Source of the DNA: a virus
Direction: 5' to 3' (one strand)
IMG/VR virus record: IMGVR_UViG_3300031837_000008
Location: 1 to 64,000 of that record
Length of the DNA stretch: 64,000 nt
Position numbers and translations under genes: made by a program. Under the pieces are notes generated by a model. That model was not told the origin of the DNA and ran no database searches. It saw nothing but the letters and a program-made list of their open reading frames with translations. Below are positions 48,567-56,751 of the stretch, in pieces. Every line of letters starts with the position of its first letter. The first letter of the stretch is position 1.

Positions 48567-48908
48567 ATGTTATCAATTCAGTACACCGATGTTCATCTCA
48601 TAAAGACTACTGAAAATGGAGTCAACTCGTTTTCTTTAGTTTATGTGTACTCTAATCCGTCAGAGACCAACTATTCAGAAATCGAGGTCCTGCGTTTTTC
48701 TAATTTGTGTCCCGAGAATTATGACTACTCTTTGGACATAACTGGTGTGGTGACTTCCGGCTTCTACACCGGAGACACAGTTAAAGCTTATGGTATTGCT
48801 TGGGACTGGTCGAAAGCGTGGATCGACGTAAAAACAGCAATTATTGAAGACTGTTATAACGGGTGGGGAAGAAACCCCAGCGTAATAATGACTAAGGAAT
48901 GGTCATGA
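48567..48908 (+). CDS. Hypothetical protein
   Basis: 113 aa. Beta-rich, aromatic (SLVYVYSNPSETNYSEIEVL). ATGA overlap with the following ACP-like gene. No motif. Confidence 0.5.
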   Translation: MLSIQYTDVHLIKTTENGVNSFSLVYVYSNPSETNYSEIEVLRFSNLCPENYDYSLDITGVVTSGFYTGDTVKAYGIAWDWSKAWIDVKTAIIEDCYNGWGRNPSVIMTKEWS

Positions 48909-49177
48909 CCAATCAAGAACTTGCAGCCTACGTGTTTGACACCGTGGCTGGCATAGCATTCGGTGTTTCCGCAGCCACACTGGATTCTACATTCAAGAGT
49001 TTGGGTTTGGATGCTCTCCATATTCTGGACCTAGCTCTTACCGTAGAGCGCGAACTTCAAGTCCCGATTGACGAAAAATTGTTTACTCCGGAATCAAGGG
49101 TCAAAGATTTAGTATCCGAGGTGAACAAGCAACTGGTAAACTTACGTATCAGAGATTTGAATCTAAATATTGTTTAA
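48905..49177 (+). CDS. Degenerate acyl-carrier-protein-like protein
   Basis: 90 aa from ATG 48905 (AAGGA at 48894). Helical, with TFKSLGLDALHILDLALTVE then RELQVPIDEK, aligning with the helix II region of ACP, but Ala37 replaces the Ser that would carry phosphopantetheine (DALH versus DSLD). It therefore cannot be a standard carrier and may be a regulatory or structural paralogue of the canonical ACP at 50008. Confidence 0.6.
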   Translation: MTNQELAAYVFDTVAGIAFGVSAATLDSTFKSLGLDALHILDLALTVERELQVPIDEKLFTPESRVKDLVSEVNKQLVNLRIRDLNLNIV

Positions 49178-49189
49178 AGGATATTTGAC

Positions 49190-49633
49190 ATGAAAGATTA
49201 TCGCGATACTGAGGACATTGACTGGGATTTGTTTCGAGATGCTTATGCCCTAATCAAGACTACATCTGACGAGGATATCGACCTAGAGAAATGGTGTCAG
49301 CCCCACATGGTTGACCCGTGTCGCACCTTGGCCTGTGCCGCTGGTACACTTGCAGTTAATCCCTTGTTTAATGATCGTGGACTTAAACGACATGTTCGGG
49401 GGAAACCTTATTGCATAGTTAATGGTGAGTATTTATCCGGTTTTGAAGCACTAGCCTGCGTTTTCAAAATAAGTCTAGTAGAGACTACTATTTTGTTTGG
49501 TATTCGCGGGATTGCGGGGGAACGAACCGCGATTAAGATTGCCGACAACGACCAACCAAATCATTTGTCAGATCGTCAAGTCTGGCTCAACCGCGTAGAG
49601 CATTTCTTTGCCAGACATGGACAAATACTATGA
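49190..49633 (+). CDS. CGTxxCAxG family protein, copy 3
   Basis: 147 aa. WDLFRDAYALIKTTSDEDI, then CRTLACAAGTL and LSDRQVWLNRVEHFF align with copies at 37911 and 38363; the WVCGT segment is altered to WCQPHMVDPCRT. Lies between the two ACP-like genes. ATGA-coupled to the next gene. Function unknown. Confidence 0.6.
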   Translation: MKDYRDTEDIDWDLFRDAYALIKTTSDEDIDLEKWCQPHMVDPCRTLACAAGTLAVNPLFNDRGLKRHVRGKPYCIVNGEYLSGFEALACVFKISLVETTILFGIRGIAGERTAIKIADNDQPNHLSDRQVWLNRVEHFFARHGQIL

Positions 49634-49947
49634 TATCCCCGACTATAACCGGAGCAGGACTAGCTCAACTTTCAGCCGAATCTGAGTTGAAATCCAAAAT
49701 GCAAATATCGTTCGATAGCTTGAGCGTCCAGTATCGTCAGTCTGAAGTTAATGACGAGCCGGTTGTTAACCTTGTATTTTTGAAAGACGGGAAATCTGTA
49801 GCCGAAGTTAAGCATTTGAAAATTCAACAACTACAGACCATAACATTCAGTGGACTTACAGGGACGATTCCAATCCAGATAGGAGGTTTCACCGGCCAGG
49901 ACCTAGCCGATATGAAGACTGCAGCAACCTGGGTATCGACAGCCTAA
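49630..49947 (+). CDS. Hypothetical protein
   Basis: 105 aa, ATGA-coupled. Beta-rich (VNLVFLKDGKSVAEV, ITFSGLTGTIPI), Ser/Thr-rich. No motif. Confidence 0.5.
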   Translation: MISPTITGAGLAQLSAESELKSKMQISFDSLSVQYRQSEVNDEPVVNLVFLKDGKSVAEVKHLKIQQLQTITFSGLTGTIPIQIGGFTGQDLADMKTAATWVSTA

Positions 49948-49975
49948 GTGCGAAACTGATTGATGCATAGGACAC

Positions 49976-49985
49976 CTAGTAAATA
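49976..49985 (+). promoter_or_regulatory. Candidate late-type promoter element
   Basis: CTAGTAAATA, 22 nt before ATG 50008 of the acyl carrier protein. Confidence 0.45.
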
Positions 49986-50007
49986 AAGTCAACTAAAGGA
50001 TAAACAA

Positions 50008-50250
50008 ATGGAAACTAGTATTCAGGATCGGGTCATCAACATCGTAGCTGAACAGCTAGGACTAGCTATCTATGAAGTTCTTCCAACCTCAAACTTCGTC
50101 AATGACTTGGGTATCGACAGCCTAGACGAGCTCGAACTTTTGATAGCTATTGAGGATGAATTCGAACTAGAGGTCAATAACGAGGAGGCAGAAAAGTTCA
50201 GTAATGTTCAAGAGGTTATCGACTACGTAACTGCGAATATTCAATCTTAG
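50008..50250 (+). CDS. acpP: Acyl carrier protein
   Basis: 80 aa, standard ACP length. FVNDLGIDSLDELELLIAIE is the canonical helix II region, with Ser38 in DSL as the 4'-phosphopantetheine site; acidic EDEFELEVNNEEAEKF and a final helix follow. It would carry acyl groups after modification by host holo-ACP synthase. ATG 50008 follows TAAAGGATAAACAA and lies 22 nt after a CTAGTAAATA element. Phage-encoded ACPs are uncommon; substrate and partner unknown. Confidence 0.88.
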   Translation: METSIQDRVINIVAEQLGLAIYEVLPTSNFVNDLGIDSLDELELLIAIEDEFELEVNNEEAEKFSNVQEVIDYVTANIQS

Positions 50251-50312
50251 TCTTATAACCAGCAGCAAGAAAGTTAGAGTACCAATCACCCTTCCCAACA
50301 AGAGAAACAAAG

Positions 50313-51209
50313 ATGACAAACATTAATAGCATGGATCTGAAAACCTATCACCACGTCGTTGGCTCGTCGGCCAATGAATTCCAGGCCACCGGTCTGTCTT
50401 TCGGCCAGTATTTCCCCTGGTGCATTGTCCGCATGAACACAATGTACACGCTGCCAATCAACGAAAGCCCGACGATCAAGGACGAATACCTGAACGAGCC
50501 CCCGGAAGCCAGACTTCAAAAGTTTCTTGGTGTACTTAGCGATGAGATCAGCGAGGGTCATGAAATTCTAGCCCTGATGCAGGCCCGTCGTGCATCACAT
50601 GAAAATGTGGACATCACCGAGCAAGACGTAACTAATTTGGCGACCAGCAACGGCGTGTCGGCGAAACGTGCTAAGGCCACGGCAGAGACATTCATGAAAG
50701 CCTACCTGCATGACAAGAGCACAGGCTTCCAATTCAATGACGATGGCACCACAGAAGTCGAGCGCCAGATACTTGTAGCCTTGGGCGATTGGCTCGGTGA
50801 CATGGTAGTCTACATCCGCAGCGAAAGTCTGAAGTATGGTATTCCTTTGGAGTCTATGCTGGCCTGTATTATGGGTTCGAACTTTACCAAGCTCGACGAG
50901 AACGGGTTGCCTATCAAGAACGAGGCAACAGGCAAAGTCGAGAAAGGTCCGAATTTCATGCCACCCGAACAGCATATTTATGCCACCTTGTTCGGTACCC
51001 AAGAACTGATTACTGAATACGAAGGTGTGTCACAGTTGGTTAATGATTTCTCTGTTATCGGTGAAGAATTGCTGTGTAACCCGATGACCGACATTCTTCA
51101 TGCCGAAGGACTAGATACTGACGAAGATGAAGATGACGAAGCTGCGGATGAAGACTATGACGAAGAAGAGGAACTTAAGGTTTGGTCGAAAACGTTGATA
51201 AATGAATAA
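50313..51209 (+). CDS. MazG/PRA-PH-type nucleotide pyrophosphohydrolase
   Basis: 298 aa. Residues ~137-225 match the all-alpha NTP pyrophosphatase fold: VERQILVALGDWLGDMVVYI with acidic E..xxD metal ligands, LKYGIPLESMLACIMGSNFT and KVEKGPNFMPPE, the pattern of phage phosphoribosyl-ATP-diphosphatase-like enzymes. The N-terminal ~130 residues are unfamiliar and the C-terminus is a strongly acidic tail (DEDEDDEAADEDYDEEEE). Likely degrades a nucleotide, for instance alarmone or modified dNTP; substrate not inferable. Followed by a strong terminator. Confidence 0.65.
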   Translation: MTNINSMDLKTYHHVVGSSANEFQATGLSFGQYFPWCIVRMNTMYTLPINESPTIKDEYLNEPPEARLQKFLGVLSDEISEGHEILALMQARRASHENVDITEQDVTNLATSNGVSAKRAKATAETFMKAYLHDKSTGFQFNDDGTTEVERQILVALGDWLGDMVVYIRSESLKYGIPLESMLACIMGSNFTKLDENGLPIKNEATGKVEKGPNFMPPEQHIYATLFGTQELITEYEGVSQLVNDFSVIGEELLCNPMTDILHAEGLDTDEDEDDEAADEDYDEEEELKVWSKTLINE

Positions 51210-51233
51210 CTCTTAATTATTGTGTGGTAAAGG

Positions 51234-51272
51234 AGGGTGGAACTAAAAATTCCACCCTTTTTCTTTTTTATC
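51234..51272 (+). terminator. Intrinsic terminator
   Basis: AGGGTGGAA / TTCCACCCT stem (51234-51242, 51250-51258), 7-nt loop, followed by TTTTTCTTTTTT. The clearest rho-independent terminator in the window. Confidence 0.88.
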
Positions 51273-51323
51273 TCGGGTTCGCAATTTTAGAATAACTAGT
51301 TTGGTTGCGCGCTCCCCTGTATT

Positions 51324-51578
51324 TTGGAAGCTAAATACAACAAGTATAAGCCTAGGCTTGACCTAATTTCCTGGTTAGAACTCAGGAACCTGAGCTGGAT
51401 CGAGTGCGGACCTGCGGAGAATAGTGGTTATGTTGACTACATGGGTTGCATCTACATTGATGTTCCTTTTGATATCGATAATTCAGATTACACCTTGTTA
51501 GCTGAGCGTCTAGAAAATAAAGATGGTACGCCGAAAAATCGCAACGTTCGTTTTCTATATTGTGCGTATAAAGATTAA
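51324..51578 (+). CDS. Hypothetical small protein
   Basis: 84 aa from TTG 51324; no ATG/GTG is available and the ribosome site is poor, so the start is uncertain. Beta-rich, aromatic, starting EAKYNKYKPRLD. First coding region after the terminator. Confidence 0.4.
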   Translation: MEAKYNKYKPRLDLISWLELRNLSWIECGPAENSGYVDYMGCIYIDVPFDIDNSDYTLLAERLENKDGTPKNRNVRFLYCAYKD

Positions 51579-51613
51579 TCAGCGATTTTACTAAGTTGAT
51601 TGGAGTCTCAACA

Positions 51614-52051
51614 ATGCCCAATAACATAATTAAACATGACGTAAAACAAGGCAAAGGTAGCAAGAAAAGTCTTGAACATAAATGGAAGGACGCTGAGGAT
51701 AAGGCCAAGAAAAGCAGCGGCAAGAAAGAGCCCTATGCTTTGACTAATTATATTTATCACAAAATGACAGGTAGCACTAAAGTTGAAGCAGCCTTACGCC
51801 TAGTCGCGGTCTCCAAGATGGAAGCAGATGCTTTCGAGGGTTGGGTAAATACACTGCAGTATGCGTATGAACGTCCGGACAACGAGGACTTCGTGATCGT
51901 TGACGCGCCGTTAAAAGACGTTGAGGCCAAGCTTTATGCAAACGACTGGGCAAAGGCTAGGTCCGCCGAGGTCAATCATTTCAGTAAAGGTGAGCACGAA
52001 GTAGAATTAGAGGACATAGGAAATAAAACAAAAATTATCAGCGTTGCGTGA
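51614..52051 (+). CDS. Lys-rich protein carrying an internal AAxRL tag
   Basis: 145 aa from ATG 51614 (GGAGTCTCAACA upstream). Residues 1-50 are Lys-rich and helical (KWKDAEDKAKKSSGKKEP). Residues 56-65 KVEAALRLVA match the tag found at termini of other proteins here; an ATG at residue 51 could give a short form with the tag near its N-terminus. The C-terminal ~80 residues are mixed. Function unknown. Confidence 0.55.
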   Translation: MPNNIIKHDVKQGKGSKKSLEHKWKDAEDKAKKSSGKKEPYALTNYIYHKMTGSTKVEAALRLVAVSKMEADAFEGWVNTLQYAYERPDNEDFVIVDAPLKDVEAKLYANDWAKARSAEVNHFSKGEHEVELEDIGNKTKIISVA

Positions 52052-52082
52052 GCTGAAAGTGAAAGTGCTTAAAAGGATTGAT

Positions 52083-53531
52083 ATGAAGGTTCAAATACAC
52101 GCTGCACAACGACTGCTGGAGGATCAACACGAAAAACTAGCAACTCACAGAGGACATATCCTGGTCCTAGGCTTCGGTGGTGTTGGTCAATCGATTCTCC
52201 CCGTAATTCTACGTCACCTCGATGTAAGTCCTAGCGCGGTAGTCGTTCTGGATAAAGAGGTACGCCCTGAATTTGCTAAATACGAAGATTTGGGTGTAAC
52301 TTACGTTCATCGTGAAATCGTCAAATCTAATTTGGTGCCAACACTAAATGAATTATTGAGTCCCGGTGACTTACTGATTAACGTAAGCTTGAACATAGAC
52401 GGACTAGAAATCGTTGAGTGGTGCCTACAAAATAATGTGCTCTACATTGACACGTCTATCGAACGTTGGGCTACTGAACCCGACGAAATCATTCCGGAAC
52501 TGGGTGAACGCACGCTCTACACAACGCATCAAGAAATGCGAAGAATGGCCTCGGCCTATCCTGGGGCCTCTACCTGTGTGGTGACGCATGGAGCTAATCC
52601 AGGTCTAGTTTCGCATTTTGTTAAAGCGGCGTTGCTCAAACTCGCAAAAGATACAGGTCTGAAAACAGGGACCCCTGAGTCCCAAGAGCAATGGGGAATG
52701 CTAGCTGAAGCCCTGAATGTGAAAATAATTCAAACGGCTGAGCGCGATACACAAATTCTGAAAGAACCCAAGCGTGTTAATGAATTCGTCAACACCTGGA
52801 GCTGTGAAGGGTTCTGGGCTGAGGGTCGAGCACCAGCAGAAATGGGGTGGGGCACGCACGAAAAAGAGATTCCTGCTGACGGTAAAGAACTCGCTGGTGG
52901 CTCTGTGCTCTATCTAGAGCAACCGGGTGTGGAGACCACGGTTAAGTCGTGGGTACCTTTGGGCGGTACATTCAACGGCTATTTGATTCAGCACTCGGAA
53001 GCCATCACTATCAGCGAATACTTTAGTACAGAGAATTATCGACCGACCTGTTACTATGCGTATCAACCGTGTGATGCTGCAATTGCGTCTGTCCATGAAA
53101 TGAAGGGACAAGAATTGTGGATGCACAGAAAGACCCGAATTGCTAAAAATAGTATTCAGAGCGGAATCGATGAACTAGGGGTCTTGCTTCTAGGTCATGA
53201 ACGGAATGCCCTGTGGTACGGATCGCAACTTTCTATCGAAGAATCACGGGAACTGGTAGAAGGGCAAAACGCAACAACATTGCAGGTAGTGGGTTCAATG
53301 TTAGGTGCTATTGTTTGGATGCTGGACAATCCTAATCAAGGTTATTGCGAACCAGAGGACCTACCATTTGAATTCGTGTTAAACATCGCTTCGCCCTTCC
53401 TTGGGCCTATTGCTGCGGTCTACAGCGATTGGACGCCCCTAGCCCATGCAAATCGTGAACTGTATGACGACGAGCACGACGACTCAGATGTGTGGGCCTT
53501 TTCTAATTTTCGAACTGACAGTGGACTATAA
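52083..53531 (+). CDS. hss: Homospermidine synthase
   Basis: 482 aa from ATG 52083 (AAAAGGATTGAT). Joins putrescine units to homospermidine using NAD+ as hydride carrier. Rossmann GFGGVG (30-35), HGANPGLVSHFVK, AEMGWGTHE and STENYRPTCYYAYQPCDAA match bacterial homospermidine synthase (saccharopine-dehydrogenase superfamily). Residues 6-13 HAAQRLLE form the recurrent tag, absent from cellular enzymes as far as I know. Polyamines neutralise packaged DNA, so a virion or replication role is plausible. Linked by a one-base gap to the Nudix gene. Confidence 0.82.
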   Translation: MKVQIHAAQRLLEDQHEKLATHRGHILVLGFGGVGQSILPVILRHLDVSPSAVVVLDKEVRPEFAKYEDLGVTYVHREIVKSNLVPTLNELLSPGDLLINVSLNIDGLEIVEWCLQNNVLYIDTSIERWATEPDEIIPELGERTLYTTHQEMRRMASAYPGASTCVVTHGANPGLVSHFVKAALLKLAKDTGLKTGTPESQEQWGMLAEALNVKIIQTAERDTQILKEPKRVNEFVNTWSCEGFWAEGRAPAEMGWGTHEKEIPADGKELAGGSVLYLEQPGVETTVKSWVPLGGTFNGYLIQHSEAITISEYFSTENYRPTCYYAYQPCDAAIASVHEMKGQELWMHRKTRIAKNSIQSGIDELGVLLLGHERNALWYGSQLSIEESRELVEGQNATTLQVVGSMLGAIVWMLDNPNQGYCEPEDLPFEFVLNIASPFLGPIAAVYSDWTPLAHANRELYDDEHDDSDVWAFSNFRTDSGL

Positions 53532-53532
53532 A

Positions 53533-54108
53533 ATGATAAAAGCAGCGTCACGACTTATTGCTATAGAGGCGTCTAAGGATAAAGAGAATTGGGGACCCGG
53601 CATCAGAGGATATCACCAAGCAGTCGGAGCCTTAGTACTGGCCCTAGACACCGGTAACTTTAGTTTCCAGCTACGTGGTCCTCATTCTGATACACCGAAT
53701 TGCTACGGAACGTGGGGTGGCTCCGTTGACGGCGCAGAAGACTTGGTCAATGCCCTACGCCGGGAACTCAGAGAAGAGACCGGCTATAACGGTGAGTGGT
53801 CTGTAATGCCGCTCAAGGTATCCAGAAATGGAAAAGGCTTTGAGTACCACACTTATTTTGTTACTGTCCCCAAGCAGTTCGTAGTCAACCCAGAATCAGA
53901 ATTCAGGTCAGAATCGACGGCTGCTATTTGGACAGCTTTCAATCAATGGCCTCAGCCAATGCATCCAGGACTTAAAGCGGTACTGGATGATCCACATGTG
54001 CAATTCGTGTTGGAGCAAGCCTTGAAACGTAGAGCACAGAATTTAAGCACGGGTGTCAAAGTCAATGCAGCATCCAGATTGGTTAACTCCGAACTTTCGA
54101 TCCGCTAG
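53533..54108 (+). CDS. Nudix hydrolase with AAxRL tags at both ends
   Basis: 191 aa from ATG 53533. Nudix box at 62-85: GGSVDGAEDLVNALRREL then REETGY, a full G-x5-E-x7-REx2EE match, so it hydrolyses nucleoside diphosphate-X compounds; substrate unknown. Residues 3-10 KAASRLIA and 178-185 NAASRLVN are both copies of the recurrent tag. Starts one base after the homospermidine synthase stop. Confidence 0.85.
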   Translation: MIKAASRLIAIEASKDKENWGPGIRGYHQAVGALVLALDTGNFSFQLRGPHSDTPNCYGTWGGSVDGAEDLVNALRRELREETGYNGEWSVMPLKVSRNGKGFEYHTYFVTVPKQFVVNPESEFRSESTAAIWTAFNQWPQPMHPGLKAVLDDPHVQFVLEQALKRRAQNLSTGVKVNAASRLVNSELSIR

Positions 54109-54114
54109 TAAATA
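54105..54114 (+). promoter_or_regulatory. Candidate late-type promoter element
   Basis: CTAGTAAATA, its first bases inside the Nudix stop codon context, 27 nt before the deaminase ATG. Confidence 0.45.
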
Positions 54115-54141
54115 GGGTTCATACAACAACTAAATACAATA

Positions 54142-54603
54142 ATGACTCAGCCTCTAGACGATGACAAAATGTACATGGACTTTGCTAAACGTGCAGCCGA
54201 ACGAAGTCATGCTCAACGACTTCAAGTAGGCTGCGTAATTGTGAAGGATGACTCTGTGGTGTCCTATGGTTGGAACGGCATGCCCCAGGGTTACGACAAT
54301 ACATGTGAACATTCGGTACTGTCAGGATCCGATGTAGGTAACAGCTATGTAATGCATTTCGGTTTGAAGACCAACGATGAGGTCAGTCACGCTGAAATGA
54401 ATGCTTGTGCAAAGTTAGCAGCATCTACGGTAAGCGCTGTTGGTGCCACGCTTTATTGTACGCACGCACCCTGTATTGAGTGCGCGAAACTAATTCAAAG
54501 AACAGGTATTGCCGAGGTTGTCTTTGCCGATTACTATAGAGACAACAAAGGTTTGGCGTTGCTCAACAAACGTGGTATTAGAACTAGCCTTTTGATGTAC
54601 TAA
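54142..54603 (+). CDS. dCMP/cytidine deaminase family protein
   Basis: 153 aa. Zinc and catalytic set: HAE (83-85) and PCIEC (110-114); VGCVIVKDDSVVSYGWNG is the typical N-terminal strand. Most like dCMP deaminase (ComEB type), which makes dUMP for dTTP synthesis. ATG 54142 follows a CTAGTAAATA element by 27 nt. Confidence 0.88.
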   Translation: MTQPLDDDKMYMDFAKRAAERSHAQRLQVGCVIVKDDSVVSYGWNGMPQGYDNTCEHSVLSGSDVGNSYVMHFGLKTNDEVSHAEMNACAKLAASTVSAVGATLYCTHAPCIECAKLIQRTGIAEVVFADYYRDNKGLALLNKRGIRTSLLMY

Positions 54604-54954
54604 ATGAAAAACATGAATTCCAATCCAAATCCCCAGGGCAATACCGATCATGTGTTCCACAAGAATCGTGTGTTCACAACCAATGACGCATGGCTAGCTA
54701 TCAAAGAAAGTGTTGGGGTCTACGAGCTACCTAAAGGTTGGGAACGTATTTACGCTGGACGTAGCCTAACTATTGTTAATCCCAAACGATCCTTCATTTT
54801 CAAGGTAACGGTCAACCAAGAGCTGTATGTTGACCGGAAAATAAATGGTGTGTTCCATAGCGAGCACCATCTATGCAAGTCGAATAAAGAACTGACTGAC
54901 CTAGCAGTCCAAATACTGGATATGGCTGTTCCGAAAGTTCAGAATTTGCAGTAA
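54604..54954 (+). CDS. Hypothetical protein
   Basis: 116 aa from ATG 54604 directly after the deaminase stop; ATG 54613 is an alternative. Asn/Pro-rich start, then a mixed fold. No motif. Confidence 0.5.
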   Translation: MKNMNSNPNPQGNTDHVFHKNRVFTTNDAWLAIKESVGVYELPKGWERIYAGRSLTIVNPKRSFIFKVTVNQELYVDRKINGVFHSEHHLCKSNKELTDLAVQILDMAVPKVQNLQ

Positions 54955-54957
54955 CCA

Positions 54958-54981
54958 TTTTGTGTCTAGGTTGACACAAAA
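54958..54981 (+). terminator. Hairpin, possible terminator
   Basis: TTTTGTGTC / GACACAAAA (54958-54966, 54973-54981), loop 6 nt. No U tract after it. A second, imperfect stem (CTGG-CCCT.. / ..AGGG-CCAG) follows at about 54984-55018. Confidence 0.4.
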
Positions 54982-55063
54982 ACCTGGACCCTTAGGTCGA
55001 TTCTGAGCTAGGGACCAGTCTTTAACCTTGGCAGAGATGCCTAATTACTAGGAATAGACAATA

Positions 55064-55324
55064 ATGCTTACATTGAAACTTATGACAGGTGCGGCTATGG
55101 CTGACTCAGATGCCGCACACGATTTTATGTTGATTCAAATTAATGACGATGAGGAGCTTTCTTTCGAGAGACGTCCGCGTATAGGTGACGATAATAATTC
55201 AAGCCCTGTCTTTGCTGTTATCAAAAAGTATGGTGATGACACAGGTAAGGAATACTGGCTGCAAGGAAATGCCTACGTATTGAATGCGCAAGGTAAAACA
55301 ATTGCCAGTCGTGCATCATACTAA
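55064..55324 (+). CDS. Hypothetical small protein
   Basis: 86 aa, ATG 55064 after TAGGAATAGACAATA. Acidic, beta-rich. No motif. A strong terminator follows. Confidence 0.5.
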   Translation: MLTLKLMTGAAMADSDAAHDFMLIQINDDEELSFERRPRIGDDNNSSPVFAVIKKYGDDTGKEYWLQGNAYVLNAQGKTIASRASY

Positions 55325-55353
55325 GCTCAGTTTTCAATTAAAGTTTTAGCATA

Positions 55354-55391
55354 AAAGGCGCAAATTCTTCATCGGGTTTGCGCCTTTATTA
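55354..55391 (+). terminator. Intrinsic terminator
   Basis: AAAGGCGCAAA / TTTGCGCCTTT (55354-55364, 55377-55387), 12-nt loop, then ATTATT. Separates the nucleotide-metabolism genes from the structural-type block. Confidence 0.8.
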
Positions 55392-55468
55392 TTAAACCCT
55401 CAAATTTAATAGTAACTGGGAGTGAGAGCCAAATCCCACACCAACTAAAGTTTGAGTGAGGTGATAAA

Positions 55469-56704
55469 TTGCCAATTCGTGAATCAAATAACAACAGGCT
55501 ACTTCCGGCCAACGCTAGGGCTGCTGATGTTGCTGAACGTATGGTTGAACACATCATACCTATGCAACAGCGCAGATACTACGATGCTTTTCGTCCGCAG
55601 GGCATAACTTGTGTGCACTTCAACAGATTGACGTCCGGTCGTAAATGCAATTGCCAAGCTAGTGCTAAACAATTAGGTGGAATCCTAGATGAACAGGGTA
55701 AGGCCAGCACCGGCACAATCAATAGTCTGATCACGGGCCAAACTCCGTTATCGTTCAATGTGACGCCCTATAACTTCAATCAGCAAAGGGTAACAGGTTA
55801 TAACGGAGAATCCAGTCCTAATGCTCCGCAGAACAAAAATCAGGGTGTGTTCGATGTTGTGACCCTGGGCGAGGATTTCCCCCTAGCTGATATCACAGAC
55901 GAAGATTCATTTGGGGACAACGGTCCAGTTTCTCCCTTATCGCTTGACGACATGGTAGGCGACTTTGATGCCTCAACTATGGGCTTTTCCGATGTAGCGT
56001 GCCCCATCTGTTTTGGATCCGGCTTCATTGGCGGATTTGCACCCTACCACGCGCATCGTCAGGTGTTTACTGTGCCTGATGTCCAGCTCCCATTAACTGG
56101 TGAAATTAATCTGGAGGATAAACCGTGGACGGCCTCAACAGAGACCGGTTTCAATGTCTTAGTTACGCTGCCCAGAGGGGCTATTGGGGTTGACGTGTTC
56201 CGAGTCTGGGACTCAGCAATTCCGGTCCCCGCTAAATTCTCTATTGACGGAAATCCGCTGACTGGCATCACGACCTTACTGTCTTATTGCGATGGAAAGC
56301 CACATCTAGTTACTGCTACGTTTAACGGACGGTTCACCCATCTAGAACTTCAATTCAACTTGACGACAGAGAGCGTGTATTTCGAGTTCCCAAAACGTCC
56401 GACTAGCTCTAATACTGCACTGCTGGAACAGATGGAACCGTTCCAAATTATACTGAGTCCTAACCTACCCAATATATCGAGCATGGACGTGATCGTTGAA
56501 TCACAGCTAGGTAAAGTTCTAGTGGTCCAAAACGTCAATCCTTGGCGTTCCAGATTGCAGAATGTTTTGGGTTGGGAGGTTCAAGTCCGTGTAATTCAGC
56601 CTCAAGAATTATTTCGTATCTTGCCCCACAGAGGAAGAGTTGCGACCAAGGACCGAACTACGTCAATGACCAGAGATAACGTGACAGGCCCCCGTCGCAC
56701 GTAA
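55469..56704 (+). CDS. Probable virion-associated protein with Cys sites
   Basis: 411 aa from TTG 55469, supported by an excellent GAGGTGAT ribosome site. ITCVHFNRLTSG..CNCQ (about 47-65) and CPICFGSGFIGGF (about 178-190) contain paired Cys that may bind metal; the rest is beta-rich. No family recognised. It begins the block that probably encodes virion parts, by context: downstream genes are long, Thr/Gly-rich and beta-sheet-like. Confidence 0.55.
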   Translation: MPIRESNNNRLLPANARAADVAERMVEHIIPMQQRRYYDAFRPQGITCVHFNRLTSGRKCNCQASAKQLGGILDEQGKASTGTINSLITGQTPLSFNVTPYNFNQQRVTGYNGESSPNAPQNKNQGVFDVVTLGEDFPLADITDEDSFGDNGPVSPLSLDDMVGDFDASTMGFSDVACPICFGSGFIGGFAPYHAHRQVFTVPDVQLPLTGEINLEDKPWTASTETGFNVLVTLPRGAIGVDVFRVWDSAIPVPAKFSIDGNPLTGITTLLSYCDGKPHLVTATFNGRFTHLELQFNLTTESVYFEFPKRPTSSNTALLEQMEPFQIILSPNLPNISSMDVIVESQLGKVLVVQNVNPWRSRLQNVLGWEVQVRVIQPQELFRILPHRGRVATKDRTTSMTRDNVTGPRRT

Positions 56705-56751
56705 TTTAACATCAGACAAGCACAGCCCAGCACATTAGCTTAAGGATGATC

